Part shown: in pieces, positions 30,031-39,321 of the stretch | How the letters are laid out: each line of letters starts with the position of its first letter | Numbering within the stretch: the stretch's first letter is position 1 | DNA from: an uncultured SAR116 cluster alpha proteobacterium | Lineage (GTDB): Bacteria; Pseudomonadota; Alphaproteobacteria; Puniceispirillales; Marisalimonadaceae | Assembly: GCA_902623995.1 (NCBI GenBank) | Contig: CACNWE010000008.1 | Location: 33,781-97,780 of the forward strand | Direction: 5' to 3' | Length of the DNA stretch: 64,000 nucleotides | Notes under the pieces: model-generated | What the model was told of the DNA's origin: nothing | Database searches by the model: none | What the model saw: only the letters and a program-made list of their open reading frames with translations | Made by a program: the position numbers and the translations under genes

Positions 30031-31055
30031 TTGAAGAATTAGAAATAATTTTAGAAACAACTTCTAAAATTTTACAAAAACACGTAAATCATAGTTTAAG
30101 ACAAAACATAGTTTCTGAAAATACTGATATATTAAATTTGTGGAATGACATTGAAACAAATGGACTTCCAAAAATATCAGTTAAAGAAAAGTTTGGTGGT
30201 TATGAAATACCTTTTTTTTCAATTTTACCTTTGATTAAAATTGTAAATAATCATGGAACTCCTTTACCCTTATCTGAAACAATTTTATCAAATTATATAT
30301 TATCTGAGTCAGATATAAATCCACCAAACGGTATAGTAACTTTTGCTAGTGACACAAAAAATTTACAAATTAAAGACAATATGATCTCTGGGGAGATTTT
30401 ATCAGTACCATACCTTAACCTCACTAAAAATTTATTGATTGTTCATGAATTAAACAATGTCAAAAAAGCAATTTTAATCGATGAAATTAATGGAGAAATT
30501 ATACATAAAAAAAACTTTTTAGCTGAACCAAGGTACAATATCAAGGTAGAGAATTTAAATATTGCTGAAATTAGACCCATTAAAAATAGTATTGATTTCA
30601 ATTTTTTAGGTGCAATTCTTAGATCTGCTCAAATGATCGGTGCAATGGAAAAGGTCCTTGATTTGTCAATAAACTATTGTTCAGAAAGAAAACAGTTTGG
30701 TAGAGCATTGTCAAAGTTTCAAGCTATACAGCACCAAATTTCCGAAATGGCAGTTGAATTGTCAGCCTCGTCTGCAGCCCTATCGACAATTACCGAAATA
30801 GGATTAGGTGAAAAAAATTCTAACGATGCAGCGATATTAAAAATTAGAGCAGGTTTTGCAGCTGGGAAAATTATAGCCATTTCTCATCAAGTTCATGGAG
30901 CAATTGGATTTACCAAGGAGTATGAATTATCTTATTATACAAAAAATTTAAATAGTTGGAGAAATGACTTTGGAAATGAATCTTTTTGGGAGGAATTGTT
31001 AGGCAAAAAATTTCTTGAAAAAAATAATAAAAACTTATGGGAATATTTAACTTAA
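30027..31055 (+). CDS. Acyl-CoA dehydrogenase, short second subunit
   Basis: The 342-residue protein is a shorter acyl-CoA dehydrogenase with low N-terminal conservation. The C-terminal helical domain is clear: SAQMIGAMEKVLDLSINYCS, ERKQFGRALSKFQAIQHQIS, EMAVELSASSAA and QVHGAIGFTKEYELSYYTKN. It overlaps the preceding dehydrogenase by 4 bases, which implies coupled translation and a likely alpha2-beta2 complex. The standard FAD-contact motif of the first subunit is missing in the middle, which fits a partner that shares the FAD site. Confidence 0.88.
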   Translation: MIEELEIILETTSKILQKHVNHSLRQNIVSENTDILNLWNDIETNGLPKISVKEKFGGYEIPFFSILPLIKIVNNHGTPLPLSETILSNYILSESDINPPNGIVTFASDTKNLQIKDNMISGEILSVPYLNLTKNLLIVHELNNVKKAILIDEINGEIIHKKNFLAEPRYNIKVENLNIAEIRPIKNSIDFNFLGAILRSAQMIGAMEKVLDLSINYCSERKQFGRALSKFQAIQHQISEMAVELSASSAALSTITEIGLGEKNSNDAAILKIRAGFAAGKIIAISHQVHGAIGFTKEYELSYYTKNLNSWRNDFGNESFWEELLGKKFLEKNNKNLWEYLT

Positions 31056-31080
31056 TTTCAAAGAAAACTTGAGGTGAAAT

Positions 31081-31878
31081 ATGTCAAAATCTGTTTTATA
31101 TGAACAAGATGATAGAATTGTCAAAATTACACTTAATAGACCTGATACGAGAAATGCACTTTCAGGGGACATTATAGAAGGCTTAGTAGAATATATACAA
31201 AAAGCTGATAAAGACAAAAATGTTGGGTGTGTTATTTTAACCGGAGCTGGAAAAAGTTTTTCTTCTGGTGGCAATCTTCAAGAAATAAAAGATATGACTA
31301 CAAAAGATCAAATGACTCAAGCACAACTTGAAGATTGGTACAGATTTGGTATTCAAAAAATTCCTTTAACTATGAATTCTATTGATGTGCCTGTTATAGC
31401 AGCAGTTAACGGTCATGCTATAGGTGCAGGTAATGATCTTTGTACGATGTGTGATATCAGAATAGCTGGTGAGGATGCAAAATTTTCAGAGAGTTTCCTA
31501 AGAGTAGGTATTATACCAGGAGATGGAGGATCTTGGTTCCTGCCCAAAATAATTGGTTTGGCAAGAGCTAATGAAATGATTCTAACTTGTGATGTTCTAG
31601 ATGCTAACAAAGCTCTAGATTGGGGTCTTGTTTCAAAAGTAGTACCCAACGAAAATTTGATAGTTGAAGCTCAACAATTAGCTAAAAAAATTGCCGCCCA
31701 ACCTCCAGAAGCATCCAGACGAGCCAAACGTTTACTAAGAATGTCACAAAACGTTCCTTTGCAAGATGCATTAGAAATGGCCGCTAGCCAACAAAGCATG
31801 TTACAACAACTTGATGATCACAGAGAAGCAATAGACGCGCTACTAGAAAAGAGAAAACCTAATTATAAAAACTCATGA
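31081..31878 (+). CDS. Enoyl-CoA hydratase/isomerase family protein
   Basis: The 265-residue crotonase-fold protein has the CoA-binding RIVKITLNRPDTRNALSGDI, the oxyanion region VGCVILTGAGKSFSSGGNLQ and VPVIAAVNGHAIGAGNDLCT, then VGIIPGDGGSWFLPKIIGLA. The C-terminal QPPEASRRAKRLLRMSQ and EAIDALLEKRKP endings are typical. The catalytic acid position holds a Gly-Asp-Gly (GDGGSWFL), as in many hydratases of unknown substrate. A GAGGTG ribosome site lies before the ATG. It is the third gene of the acyl-CoA dehydrogenase operon and probably hydrates the dehydrogenase product. A related crotonase is at 50771. Confidence 0.9.
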   Translation: MSKSVLYEQDDRIVKITLNRPDTRNALSGDIIEGLVEYIQKADKDKNVGCVILTGAGKSFSSGGNLQEIKDMTTKDQMTQAQLEDWYRFGIQKIPLTMNSIDVPVIAAVNGHAIGAGNDLCTMCDIRIAGEDAKFSESFLRVGIIPGDGGSWFLPKIIGLARANEMILTCDVLDANKALDWGLVSKVVPNENLIVEAQQLAKKIAAQPPEASRRAKRLLRMSQNVPLQDALEMAASQQSMLQQLDDHREAIDALLEKRKPNYKNS

Positions 31879-31920
31879 TGCAATTCAAAAATTAATATTT
31901 ATAATCATCAAGAATATTTT

Positions 31921-33087
31921 TTAGCGTAATCTTTCTAAAATTGAAACATAATTAGCAACAGAAGCGCCACCCATATTAAATATACCCGCTAAATTTGCTT
32001 TATTGATTTGCATATCTCCAGCTTCTCCAGTCAATTGCATCGCAGACATAACATGTTGAGATACTCCAGTTGCACCAACGGGATGCCCTTTTGACTTCAG
32101 TCCCCCAGAGGGGTTTATGGGTAATTTACCAGTCTTCTGAACCCAACCCTCTTCAATAGCTCTATAGCCCTCACCTATTTTAGTTAAGCCCATTGCTTCA
32201 TACTCAATAAGTTCGGCGATTGTAAAACAGTCGTGAGTTTCAACAAAAGATAAATCGTCTAGAGTTATCTTAGCATCTAAAAGAGCATAGTGCCAAGCTT
32301 GAAGCGCACCTTCAAATTTAGTTTTTTCTCTCTTACTAAGTGGAAGAATATCATTAACATGCCTTCTTGCTCTAAATGCAATAGCCCTTTTTGCAGAAAG
32401 CGACAAATCAAAATCTTGTATTATTAGTGCCGCCGCCCCATCAGATACCATAGAACAATCGGTTCTTCTTAAAGGTTCAGCAACATAAGGATTTTTTTCT
32501 GAAATAGAATTACAAAATTCAAAGCCGAGATTTTTTTGCATATGTGCTAATGGGTTTGAACAACCATTTTCATGATTTTTAGCTGCAATTTTTGCTAGTA
32601 TATCAGATTTATCACCATATTTTTGAAAATAAGACTTAGCAATAGATGCGAAAACTCCAGTGAATCCACCTTTTGTACTCCCTTCTTCAGGTCTATAACT
32701 TGCACCAAGTAAAATATCGCCAACTTTATCAGAAGATACATCAGTCATTTTTTCTACACCGACTACTAGAGTAGTTTTTGCTTTTTTTGCTTCAATGGCA
32801 TTCATTGCGGTATGTATGGCAGCAGAACCAGTAGCGCATGCATTTTCAACTCTCATTGCGGGCACATATCTTAAATCAGATTGTGAAACAGCAGGTAGTG
32901 CACCATGGAAATCTTGTTTTTGAAAACCATTATTGAATGTTCCAACAAAAATAGCGTCAATTTCTTTAGCAGAAATTTCTGCATGCTCGATAGCTTTTTC
33001 AACAACGTCTGCAATCATATTTTCAGAAGTTTGTTCTACATTTACACCAAATTTGCTGTGAGACCATCCAGTTATACAAGCTGTCAT
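31921..33087 (-). CDS. Thiolase-family acyltransferase (SCP-x type)
   Basis: The 388-residue protein belongs to the thiolase superfamily. It has the nucleophile Cys motif VENACATGSAAIHTAMNAIE (Cys near residue 84), the segment FVETHDCFTIAELIEYEAMG and the C-terminal NPSGGLKSKGHPVGATGVSQ. The ETHD-x-F and non-GGG ending match SCP-x/Ltp2-type thiolases, which often act with a DUF35 partner or as aldolase in steroid and acyl chain degradation. The ATG at 33087 has GGAG before it; the extended TTG start at 33099 would contain that site. It converges on the crotonase gene, 42 bases away. Confidence 0.85.
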   Translation of the reverse strand: MTACITGWSHSKFGVNVEQTSENMIADVVEKAIEHAEISAKEIDAIFVGTFNNGFQKQDFHGALPAVSQSDLRYVPAMRVENACATGSAAIHTAMNAIEAKKAKTTLVVGVEKMTDVSSDKVGDILLGASYRPEEGSTKGGFTGVFASIAKSYFQKYGDKSDILAKIAAKNHENGCSNPLAHMQKNLGFEFCNSISEKNPYVAEPLRRTDCSMVSDGAAALIIQDFDLSLSAKRAIAFRARRHVNDILPLSKREKTKFEGALQAWHYALLDAKITLDDLSFVETHDCFTIAELIEYEAMGLTKIGEGYRAIEEGWVQKTGKLPINPSGGLKSKGHPVGATGVSQHVMSAMQLTGEAGDMQINKANLAGIFNMGGASVANYVSILERLR

Positions 33088-33109
33088 TTTAAACTCCAAT
33101 AATAATATT

Positions 33110-33832
33110 TTAGTTACAAATTTTCATAAGTAAATTTAAAGTTTCTTTTGGATGTGTTAACATAGCATCATGTCCTGCATTAAGTTCAAAAATTGGCCAT
33201 TTTAATTTACGTACTACTTTTCTAGAACTTTCAAGACTTTTATAAACAGGGTCATTACAAAATATGTAGAATAAAGGAACACCGTTCCCTATTTCATTTT
33301 TAATTGTAAGCTTTGACTGATATGTACTAATTGGATGTGGTGTCAATTTCTCTCCAAGTAATAATGATTTTTTTATGTCAAATACTCCAAATGCGTCTGC
33401 GCTTGGAGCTGGGATTGATATACCATTTCCAAAACTTTCTGCTAATTCAATTCTCTGCTTAACTAATTCTTTCGGAGCAATATCAAAAGGTTTTTGACCA
33501 TCTTTTAAAATCATAGCATCAAAATAAATTAATTTTTGTATTCTATCTTTTAATTTATCTGCAACACCACTTATTACACTTCCAGCAAAACTGTGACCGA
33601 CAAGTATAATGTTATTAAGATTTTCAAAAATAATATGATTAACTACATCCTCAATGAACGTATCAATTGTGATTTTAGATGATAATAAATGCTTTTTTTC
33701 GCCAAGACCAGTTAAAGTCGGCGTTGTAACACTGTACCCTTGATAGCTCAATATTTCAGATATTTCATTCCAAACCCATCCTCCATGCCAAGCACCGTGA
33801 ATTAGTAAGAAATGAGGTTTATTATTTTTCAT
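33110..33832 (-). CDS. Alpha/beta-hydrolase (EstP-like esterase)
   Basis: The 240-residue hydrolase has the HGAWHGGWVWNEISEILSYQ oxyanion segment, the nucleophile elbow ILVGHSFAGSVISGVADKLK (GHSFAG) and the terminal catalytic His in NAGHDAMLTHPKETLNLLMK. That arrangement matches small esterases of the EstP/pyrethroid-hydrolase and salicylate-binding-protein type. It is 22 bases downstream of the thiolase start region on the same strand and may be upstream of it in one transcript. Substrate is unknown; it probably cleaves an ester feeding into the acyl-CoA genes. Confidence 0.82.
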   Translation of the reverse strand: MKNNKPHFLLIHGAWHGGWVWNEISEILSYQGYSVTTPTLTGLGEKKHLLSSKITIDTFIEDVVNHIIFENLNNIILVGHSFAGSVISGVADKLKDRIQKLIYFDAMILKDGQKPFDIAPKELVKQRIELAESFGNGISIPAPSADAFGVFDIKKSLLLGEKLTPHPISTYQSKLTIKNEIGNGVPLFYIFCNDPVYKSLESSRKVVRKLKWPIFELNAGHDAMLTHPKETLNLLMKICN

Positions 33833-33925
33833 ATTTGTCTCTTTGTATTTTATTATAAGATGACTATATGTATCGAATAAAGTATATCAGCCAAAAATTC
33901 AATTGTAAGAATAAAAGTTTATCCA

Positions 33926-34624
33926 ATGACAAATTTAAATGTAGCTATTTTCGGATGCTCTGGTGCAATTGGCGAGGCTTTATGTATTGAATATATAAAT
34001 AAACCAAATATTGATAATGTTTTTGCATATTCAAGATCGGGTAAAGAATTTGAAAATAATCTAATAAAATCGATAAAAGTTGATTATTGCAACGAACAAA
34101 GCCTAGCTGAAGCCGCTTCCTCTTTACAAATTAAATTGGATATAATTATAGTTGCCATTGGTGCCTTAGATAATCCAGAAAAATCAATCAGAGATTTATC
34201 TACTGAAAAGTTTTTAGATATGTTTAATGCTAATACTATACCAACTGCATTGATTGCTAAATACTATTTACCTTGCCTCTACAGGGATAGGATAACTAAA
34301 TTTGCATCAATTTCTGCGCGCGTTGGAAGCATTCAGGACAATGAACTTGGTGGTTGGTATTCATATAGAGCTTCAAAATCAGCCTTAAATATGATTTTAA
34401 AAGGTTTATCAATTGAACAACAAAGATCAAATCACGACAGTATTATTTTTGGGCTTCATCCAGGTACTGTAGATTCAAAATTGTCGAGGCCATTTCAGAA
34501 AAAGAATAAGGAGTATTTCTCTCCAGAATTTTCAGCTAAGAAATTAGTGAACGTTATTGATACAAAAACAGTAGATGATAATGGCAAAATATTTGCTTGG
34601 GACAATACAATAATTCCCTACTAA
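33926..34624 (+). CDS. SDR oxidoreductase (CsgA/C-factor-like)
   Basis: The 232-residue protein is a short SDR with NVAIFGCSGAIGEALCIEYI at the N-terminus, DIIIVAIGALDNPEKSIRDL, SISARVGSIQDNELGGWYSY and the catalytic RASKSALNMILKGLSIEQQR, then HPGTVDSKLSRPF. The nucleotide-binding motif is GCSGAIG instead of GxxxGxG with Thr, and the ending HPGTVDSKL resembles the C-factor/CsgA subgroup. The substrate is unknown. It overlaps the convergent gate-domain gene by 4 bases. Confidence 0.85.
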   Translation: MTNLNVAIFGCSGAIGEALCIEYINKPNIDNVFAYSRSGKEFENNLIKSIKVDYCNEQSLAEAASSLQIKLDIIIVAIGALDNPEKSIRDLSTEKFLDMFNANTIPTALIAKYYLPCLYRDRITKFASISARVGSIQDNELGGWYSYRASKSALNMILKGLSIEQQRSNHDSIIFGLHPGTVDSKLSRPFQKKNKEYFSPEFSAKKLVNVIDTKTVDDNGKIFAWDNTIIPY

Positions 34625-35592
34625 GAATTTGGTTTATATTCTGGGATATTATAATTTGTAAGATGTTTTTGCCAAAATTCCTTAGTAAAATGCGCACCCA
34701 ACCTCATAAACACGTAAACGATGCACAATGTAAGTACGGCCCTTAGAAACAAAGTTATAATTATATTTGATCCTATTAATGATATGACCGCAGTATCTTC
34801 AATAATGCTGTGAAGCATTCCTACTAAAACTAACACACCAAACACGTCCTTGTAGTGAAGTTTTCCAGTTTTCACTTCTTTAATTAAAAGACCAGCACCA
34901 AAGCCTATACCTAATGTTACTCCTACAACGGCTATTGTTGACGCTTTTTCGCCAACACCAAGAAAATTTAAAAATGGTTTTAAAGCTTTTTCTATTAGTT
35001 TCTCAACACCAATATATTTTAAAAAATCTAAAATTATGACAAGGGCAACTATAATAATGAAAATCATTCCAAGACCTTTTAATTGAGAAATCCCCCAACT
35101 TAAAAGGTCGGGCGCACTCTCAAGACTTGGTAATAAAATAGTAGCAGGATAATTCATATATCCTGTTAATTCAAAAAACAAATTCAAAAAATAACATGAT
35201 AATATCCCCAAACCTAATCTAATAAATATCATCGCACGTGCTCTTACACCTGCTTTTCGGCAAATAATAACTTCTATTGGTAAAGAATGTGTAAATAAAA
35301 TAAGAAGCCCAAGAACACTCGCTTGAGCAGCAGTAAATGGCATATCAGCTGGAAGTCCTGAGAAAACTATTAAACCAGCATAAGGACTAGTTAACATTGA
35401 AGTGGTAAAAACTAATGAAATAGCTTCTGGTAATCCTAAAAAGAACATTAAAGGTGCAAACATCTTGTTTAAAATTTCAACAAAACCTATTTCATCAAGT
35501 ATTTTTACTATTATCAAAGTAGGAATCATTACGATGAATAACTCATAAGTGATTTCAAAACTTGATTTTGTAAGTTCTTTTATTTTATTCAT
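34621..35592 (-). CDS. Nucleoside-recognition (Gate) domain membrane protein
   Basis: The 323-residue protein has about eight membrane helices and two Gate-domain copies. The first has ELFIVMIPTLIIVKILDEIG and FTTSMLTSPYAGLIVFSGLP, the second VALVIILDFLKYIGVEKLIE and VGVTLGIGFGAGLLIKEVKT. These repeats occur in SpmA/SpmB, FeoB and concentrative nucleoside transporters, but the stand-alone family is uncharacterised and may move a small solute. It lies 14 bases after the MFS transporter gene on the same strand and so is probably cotranscribed with it. Confidence 0.78.
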   Translation of the reverse strand: MNKIKELTKSSFEITYELFIVMIPTLIIVKILDEIGFVEILNKMFAPLMFFLGLPEAISLVFTTSMLTSPYAGLIVFSGLPADMPFTAAQASVLGLLILFTHSLPIEVIICRKAGVRARAMIFIRLGLGILSCYFLNLFFELTGYMNYPATILLPSLESAPDLLSWGISQLKGLGMIFIIIVALVIILDFLKYIGVEKLIEKALKPFLNFLGVGEKASTIAVVGVTLGIGFGAGLLIKEVKTGKLHYKDVFGVLVLVGMLHSIIEDTAVISLIGSNIIITLFLRAVLTLCIVYVFMRLGAHFTKEFWQKHLTNYNIPEYKPNS

Positions 35593-35606
35593 CTAAAACT
35601 CTTCAA

Positions 35607-36848
35607 TTAACTGTAGATAAATTTATCCTTTTGGAAGTAAACTTTCCACATAATAAATGTGACAATGAGGAGATTTGTTAAATTCCAAAATATGCCATTA
35701 ACAAATGCAAGTTTATAAGATTGAGTAAGATCAAATATTTCTCCAGACATCCAACCACCTAATCCCATACCTACGATAGTTCCCATTATAACCAAGCCTA
35801 CTCTTTCTCCAACTTCTTCAATTGGGAGATATTTTCTAACTATCATTGCATATGCTGGAACAATCCCACCTTGAGATAAACCAAACATCAAAGACACAAT
35901 GAATAGTGATAACTGACTATCAAATGGCAAGAAAAAAACTAAAGAAAACATTTGTAAAAATGATCCAATGAGAATGGTATATATTGGGCCAATTTTGTCA
36001 GATAAAAATCCAAAACCAATCCTACTTATCATTCCAGACAATAGCATTACAGATAAGATTTGAGCTCCAACAGTTAGACCAAAGCCTCTCTCAACACATA
36101 AAGAAACAATATGAACTTGAGGCATTGCCATCGCAAGACAACAACCAATACCAGCTAATACTAATAAAGTTTGTAATGTTTTAGGTGATAGATTCTTAAT
36201 AGTATTATTTTCATTATTAAAATTAATTTCTTGGTTATTCGAAGTAACAATATTATTTTTCAAAATTAATGAAATTGGAAAGATGATTACCAAACAGATT
36301 ATTGCAATATAAAAATAGACTTCTTTCCAGTTACTAAACTCTAGCAAATGACTAATAAAGAGTGGCCACAAACCACCTGCTACGTAATTAGCGCTAGCAA
36401 CTATAGCTACTGCTAGTCCTCTATGTTTTTCAAAAAAATTTCCAATATCCGCCATAGAGGGACCAAAAAAAGTTGATGCAGCTGTACCCATAAAAACTTG
36501 CAAAACCAATAAATGCCAAAATTCATTGGAAATCATTGCTACTAAATAGGATGATGAAAGGAGAATAACTGCAACAATAATTGGAAATTTAAGCCCAAAT
36601 TTATCTACTACTTTTCCAATTAAAAAATTACCTAATCCAAAACCAACCATAGTAGTAGCATAAAGCAAACTTGCCTTACCTCTATCAATAGAAAATTCAG
36701 TTTCCAATGCTGGCATTACAACTACAACGGACCACATACCTACAATACCTACAACACCAACAATAAATAAAAGAATTAATCTAATCCAAGACCTTAGACT
36801 ATCATACTCGATATCAGGAATGAGATTTTTGTTTTGTGCCAGAACCAT
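35607..36848 (-). CDS. Major facilitator superfamily transporter (OFA/MCT-like)
   Basis: The 413-residue protein has 12 predicted membrane helices. It shows the MFS loop motif NFLIGKVVDKFGLKFPIIVA after helix 2, ANYVAGGLWPLFISHLLEFS in helices 4-5, and FGFLSDKIGPIYTILIGSFL after helix 8, which fits oxalate/formate- and monocarboxylate-type permeases. It probably imports an organic acid. The CoA-transferase gene precedes it by 21 bases on the same strand and the Gate gene follows, so transport and activation of the same acid is plausible. The substrate is not readable from sequence. Confidence 0.85.
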   Translation of the reverse strand: MVLAQNKNLIPDIEYDSLRSWIRLILLFIVGVVGIVGMWSVVVVMPALETEFSIDRGKASLLYATTMVGFGLGNFLIGKVVDKFGLKFPIIVAVILLSSSYLVAMISNEFWHLLVLQVFMGTAASTFFGPSMADIGNFFEKHRGLAVAIVASANYVAGGLWPLFISHLLEFSNWKEVYFYIAIICLVIIFPISLILKNNIVTSNNQEINFNNENNTIKNLSPKTLQTLLVLAGIGCCLAMAMPQVHIVSLCVERGFGLTVGAQILSVMLLSGMISRIGFGFLSDKIGPIYTILIGSFLQMFSLVFFLPFDSQLSLFIVSLMFGLSQGGIVPAYAMIVRKYLPIEEVGERVGLVIMGTIVGMGLGGWMSGEIFDLTQSYKLAFVNGIFWNLTNLLIVTFIMWKVYFQKDKFIYS

Positions 36849-36869
36849 AAACTCTTTCAGAATAATTTA

Positions 36870-38087
36870 TTAAATTATCTCATTATCTTTTAGATTTTTT
36901 ATCTCAGTTTCACTGAGACCAATTTCTTCAGATAAAATTTCATCTGTATGTTCTCCAAGTAAAGGAGGCGGCATTCTATAACTTGGTGGCGTTTCATGCA
37001 TTTTAATTGGGTTTGCTATTAATTTTAGAGGAGATTTGCCTGTTTTTTTATGATCCATATTCACTATCATTTCTCTAGCCTTAACATGCGGGTCTGAGAA
37101 AACTTGACTTAATGTATTAATTGGGCCACATCCAATTTTTTCTTTCTCTAACTCTTTTAGCCACCACTCGGATGTGTGTTTCTTGGTAATTTCGTTTAAA
37201 ACATTAGTAACAAATTCTCTGTTTGATACTCTGTCCGCGTTGGTTTTGAATTTTGGATCATTAATTAACTTTTCTTCGCCAGCTAATTTACAAAATCTCT
37301 CAAAAGTTGGGTCATTTCCAACTGAAAGGACGATATATCCATCAGATGTAGGCATGACTTGATAAGGAACAATATTAGGATGCTGATTGCCAAGTCTTTC
37401 AGGGTTTTTGTCTGTAGACAAATAATTCATTCCTTGATTAGCAAGCCATGCAACATGTGTATCTAACATACCAATGTCAATAAATTGACCCTCTCCAGTT
37501 TGAATTTGATGTCTAACAGCTGCAAGAATTCCTACTGATGCAAACATTCCTGCCATCAAGTCTCCAATAGGAACTCCAACTTTCATTGGCTCCCCATTAG
37601 GTTCTCCAGTAAGAGCCATGACACCGCCCATTGCTTGAATTAAACCATCATAGCCTGGTCTAGATGCATAAGGACCAGTCTGTCCGAAACCAGTAATAGA
37701 ACAATAAATTAATCTAGGAAACTCGATCTTTAAATCATTAAAACCAAGTCCATACTTCTCTAATGTACCTGTTTTAAAGTTTTCTACTAATATGTCACAA
37801 TCTTTTAGTAGTTTCTTTATTAAATCCTGCCCTTCTTTTTTACTAAGATTGACAGTTATTGATTTTTTATTCCTGTTTGCTCCACAATAATACGCACTTA
37901 AATCCGTTTCTTCTCCGTTTTCATCTTTTACAAATGGTGGAGCAAATCCTCTTGTATCATCCCCTCCTCCTGGCCTTTCAACTTTTATTATCTCTGCACC
38001 AAGATCACCAAGCATTTGGGTGCAATAAGGCCCTGCTAAAACTCTTGTTAGATCTAATACTTTTATTCCGTCTAATGAATTTTTCAT
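36870..38087 (-). CDS. CaiB/BaiF family CoA-transferase
   Basis: Class III CoA-transferases move CoA between acyl-CoA and free acid through an aspartyl-CoA thioester. The 405-residue protein has GIKVLDLTRVLAGPYCTQML, GDLGAEIIKVERPGGGDDTR, LVENFKTGTLEKYGLGFNDL and the catalytic region EPMKVGVPIGDLMAGMFASV (Asp in GDLMAG). It closes with HTDEILSE. The family includes formyl-CoA:oxalate and succinyl-CoA:hydroxyacid transferases. It precedes the MFS and Gate genes, so it likely activates the imported acid. Start and length are normal. Confidence 0.92.
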   Translation of the reverse strand: MKNSLDGIKVLDLTRVLAGPYCTQMLGDLGAEIIKVERPGGGDDTRGFAPPFVKDENGEETDLSAYYCGANRNKKSITVNLSKKEGQDLIKKLLKDCDILVENFKTGTLEKYGLGFNDLKIEFPRLIYCSITGFGQTGPYASRPGYDGLIQAMGGVMALTGEPNGEPMKVGVPIGDLMAGMFASVGILAAVRHQIQTGEGQFIDIGMLDTHVAWLANQGMNYLSTDKNPERLGNQHPNIVPYQVMPTSDGYIVLSVGNDPTFERFCKLAGEEKLINDPKFKTNADRVSNREFVTNVLNEITKKHTSEWWLKELEKEKIGCGPINTLSQVFSDPHVKAREMIVNMDHKKTGKSPLKLIANPIKMHETPPSYRMPPPLLGEHTDEILSEEIGLSETEIKNLKDNEII

Positions 38088-38256
38088 AATGTATCTCTTA
38101 ATATTTAATCTATATGATAGTATAAAATATATGCTAAAAACCTTATATTTTCATTTTTAAAATTTTATTTTAGATTTGCTAGATCTAATTTGGATTTAAT
38201 GTATATTCTTAACATCTTAAATAAAAATTACCACGATAATTCTTGACGAGCAATAA

Positions 38257-39270
38257 ATGACGAAACTAGAAATTAATAAACCTAAATTTGGGGAATTTAC
38301 TCAAATCGCTTCTGATTTATATTGGGTACATTTTGAGCTTCCTTTTAGATTAAACCATGTAAATTTATTTTTGATGGACACTCCAAAGGGAATATTAATT
38401 TTAGATGCTGGCCTAAAATCTGAACATTCTGAAGAACATTGGGAAGCGCTTATAAATGGCCCATTAAAATCTAAAAAATTTGCAGGTTTATTAATTACAC
38501 ATTATCACCCTGATCATATTGGTATGGCAGGCTGGCTTCAAAAAAAATTAGATATTAAATGTTATACAACAGCAAAAGAATTATTCACTGCCAATACTTT
38601 TAGATCAATGCCAGATAATGAATATGCAAAAATTTTTCGTAATGTTTTTGTAAGAGCTGGAATGAGTGAAGAAGATATTCTTTCTAAGGGCCCAGCAACA
38701 AGGCTATACAAAAATAGAGTATATGAACTACCTGAGTTTGAAATCATTAAAGCTGGATACGAAATTGAGTCTAATGATGGATTATGGATAGCTAGGACAG
38801 ACTCTGGCCACTCACCTGAACATATTTCTTTAATGGATTATAAAAGAAAATTATATCTTTCAGGAGATTTTTTGTTACCTAGGATATCACCAAACATTTC
38901 TGATAATTTTTTTGATCCACTTGATGATAGATTAGGTGGTTATTTTAAATATCTTAATGTAATATCAACCATGGAGCCAGATACACAAGTATTCCCTTGT
39001 CATGATTGGCCATTTACAAATGGTGATCAACGAGCCAAAGACTTAATTAAACATCATAATCATAGATTAAGTTTAATATTAGATGCCCTTAATGAGAAAG
39101 ATATAACTATTATGGATTCTATTGAAATTATTTTTGACAGAAAAATAGGTGATGAACAAATGCACTTTGCAATTGGAGAAGCCAGAGCTCATCTAATCCA
39201 TCTAGATGTAACCAATCAAGCCAAAAGTAAAGTTGATGAGCGTGGAACAGTTCATTATTCTAAAATATGA
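38257..39270 (+). CDS. Metallo-beta-lactamase-fold hydrolase
   Basis: The 337-residue protein has the metal-binding motif LLITHYHPDHIGMAGWLQKK (HxHxDH), a further His in DSGHSPEHISLMDYKRKLYL, Asp in the LSGDFLLPRI segment, and a final His in QVFPCHDWPFTNGD. These residues bind two zinc ions. The C-terminal 100 residues are helical (LDALNEKDITIMDSIEIIF) and occur in hydrolases of the glyoxalase II/quorum-lactonase-like groups. Substrate is unknown. It lies 51 bases before ureD on the same strand but is not a known urease accessory. Confidence 0.9.
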   Translation: MTKLEINKPKFGEFTQIASDLYWVHFELPFRLNHVNLFLMDTPKGILILDAGLKSEHSEEHWEALINGPLKSKKFAGLLITHYHPDHIGMAGWLQKKLDIKCYTTAKELFTANTFRSMPDNEYAKIFRNVFVRAGMSEEDILSKGPATRLYKNRVYELPEFEIIKAGYEIESNDGLWIARTDSGHSPEHISLMDYKRKLYLSGDFLLPRISPNISDNFFDPLDDRLGGYFKYLNVISTMEPDTQVFPCHDWPFTNGDQRAKDLIKHHNHRLSLILDALNEKDITIMDSIEIIFDRKIGDEQMHFAIGEARAHLIHLDVTNQAKSKVDERGTVHYSKI

Positions 39271-39321
39271 TTATAAAGAGCAAAATATAATATAAAACTA
39301 ACGAAGGGTATAAACATATAA

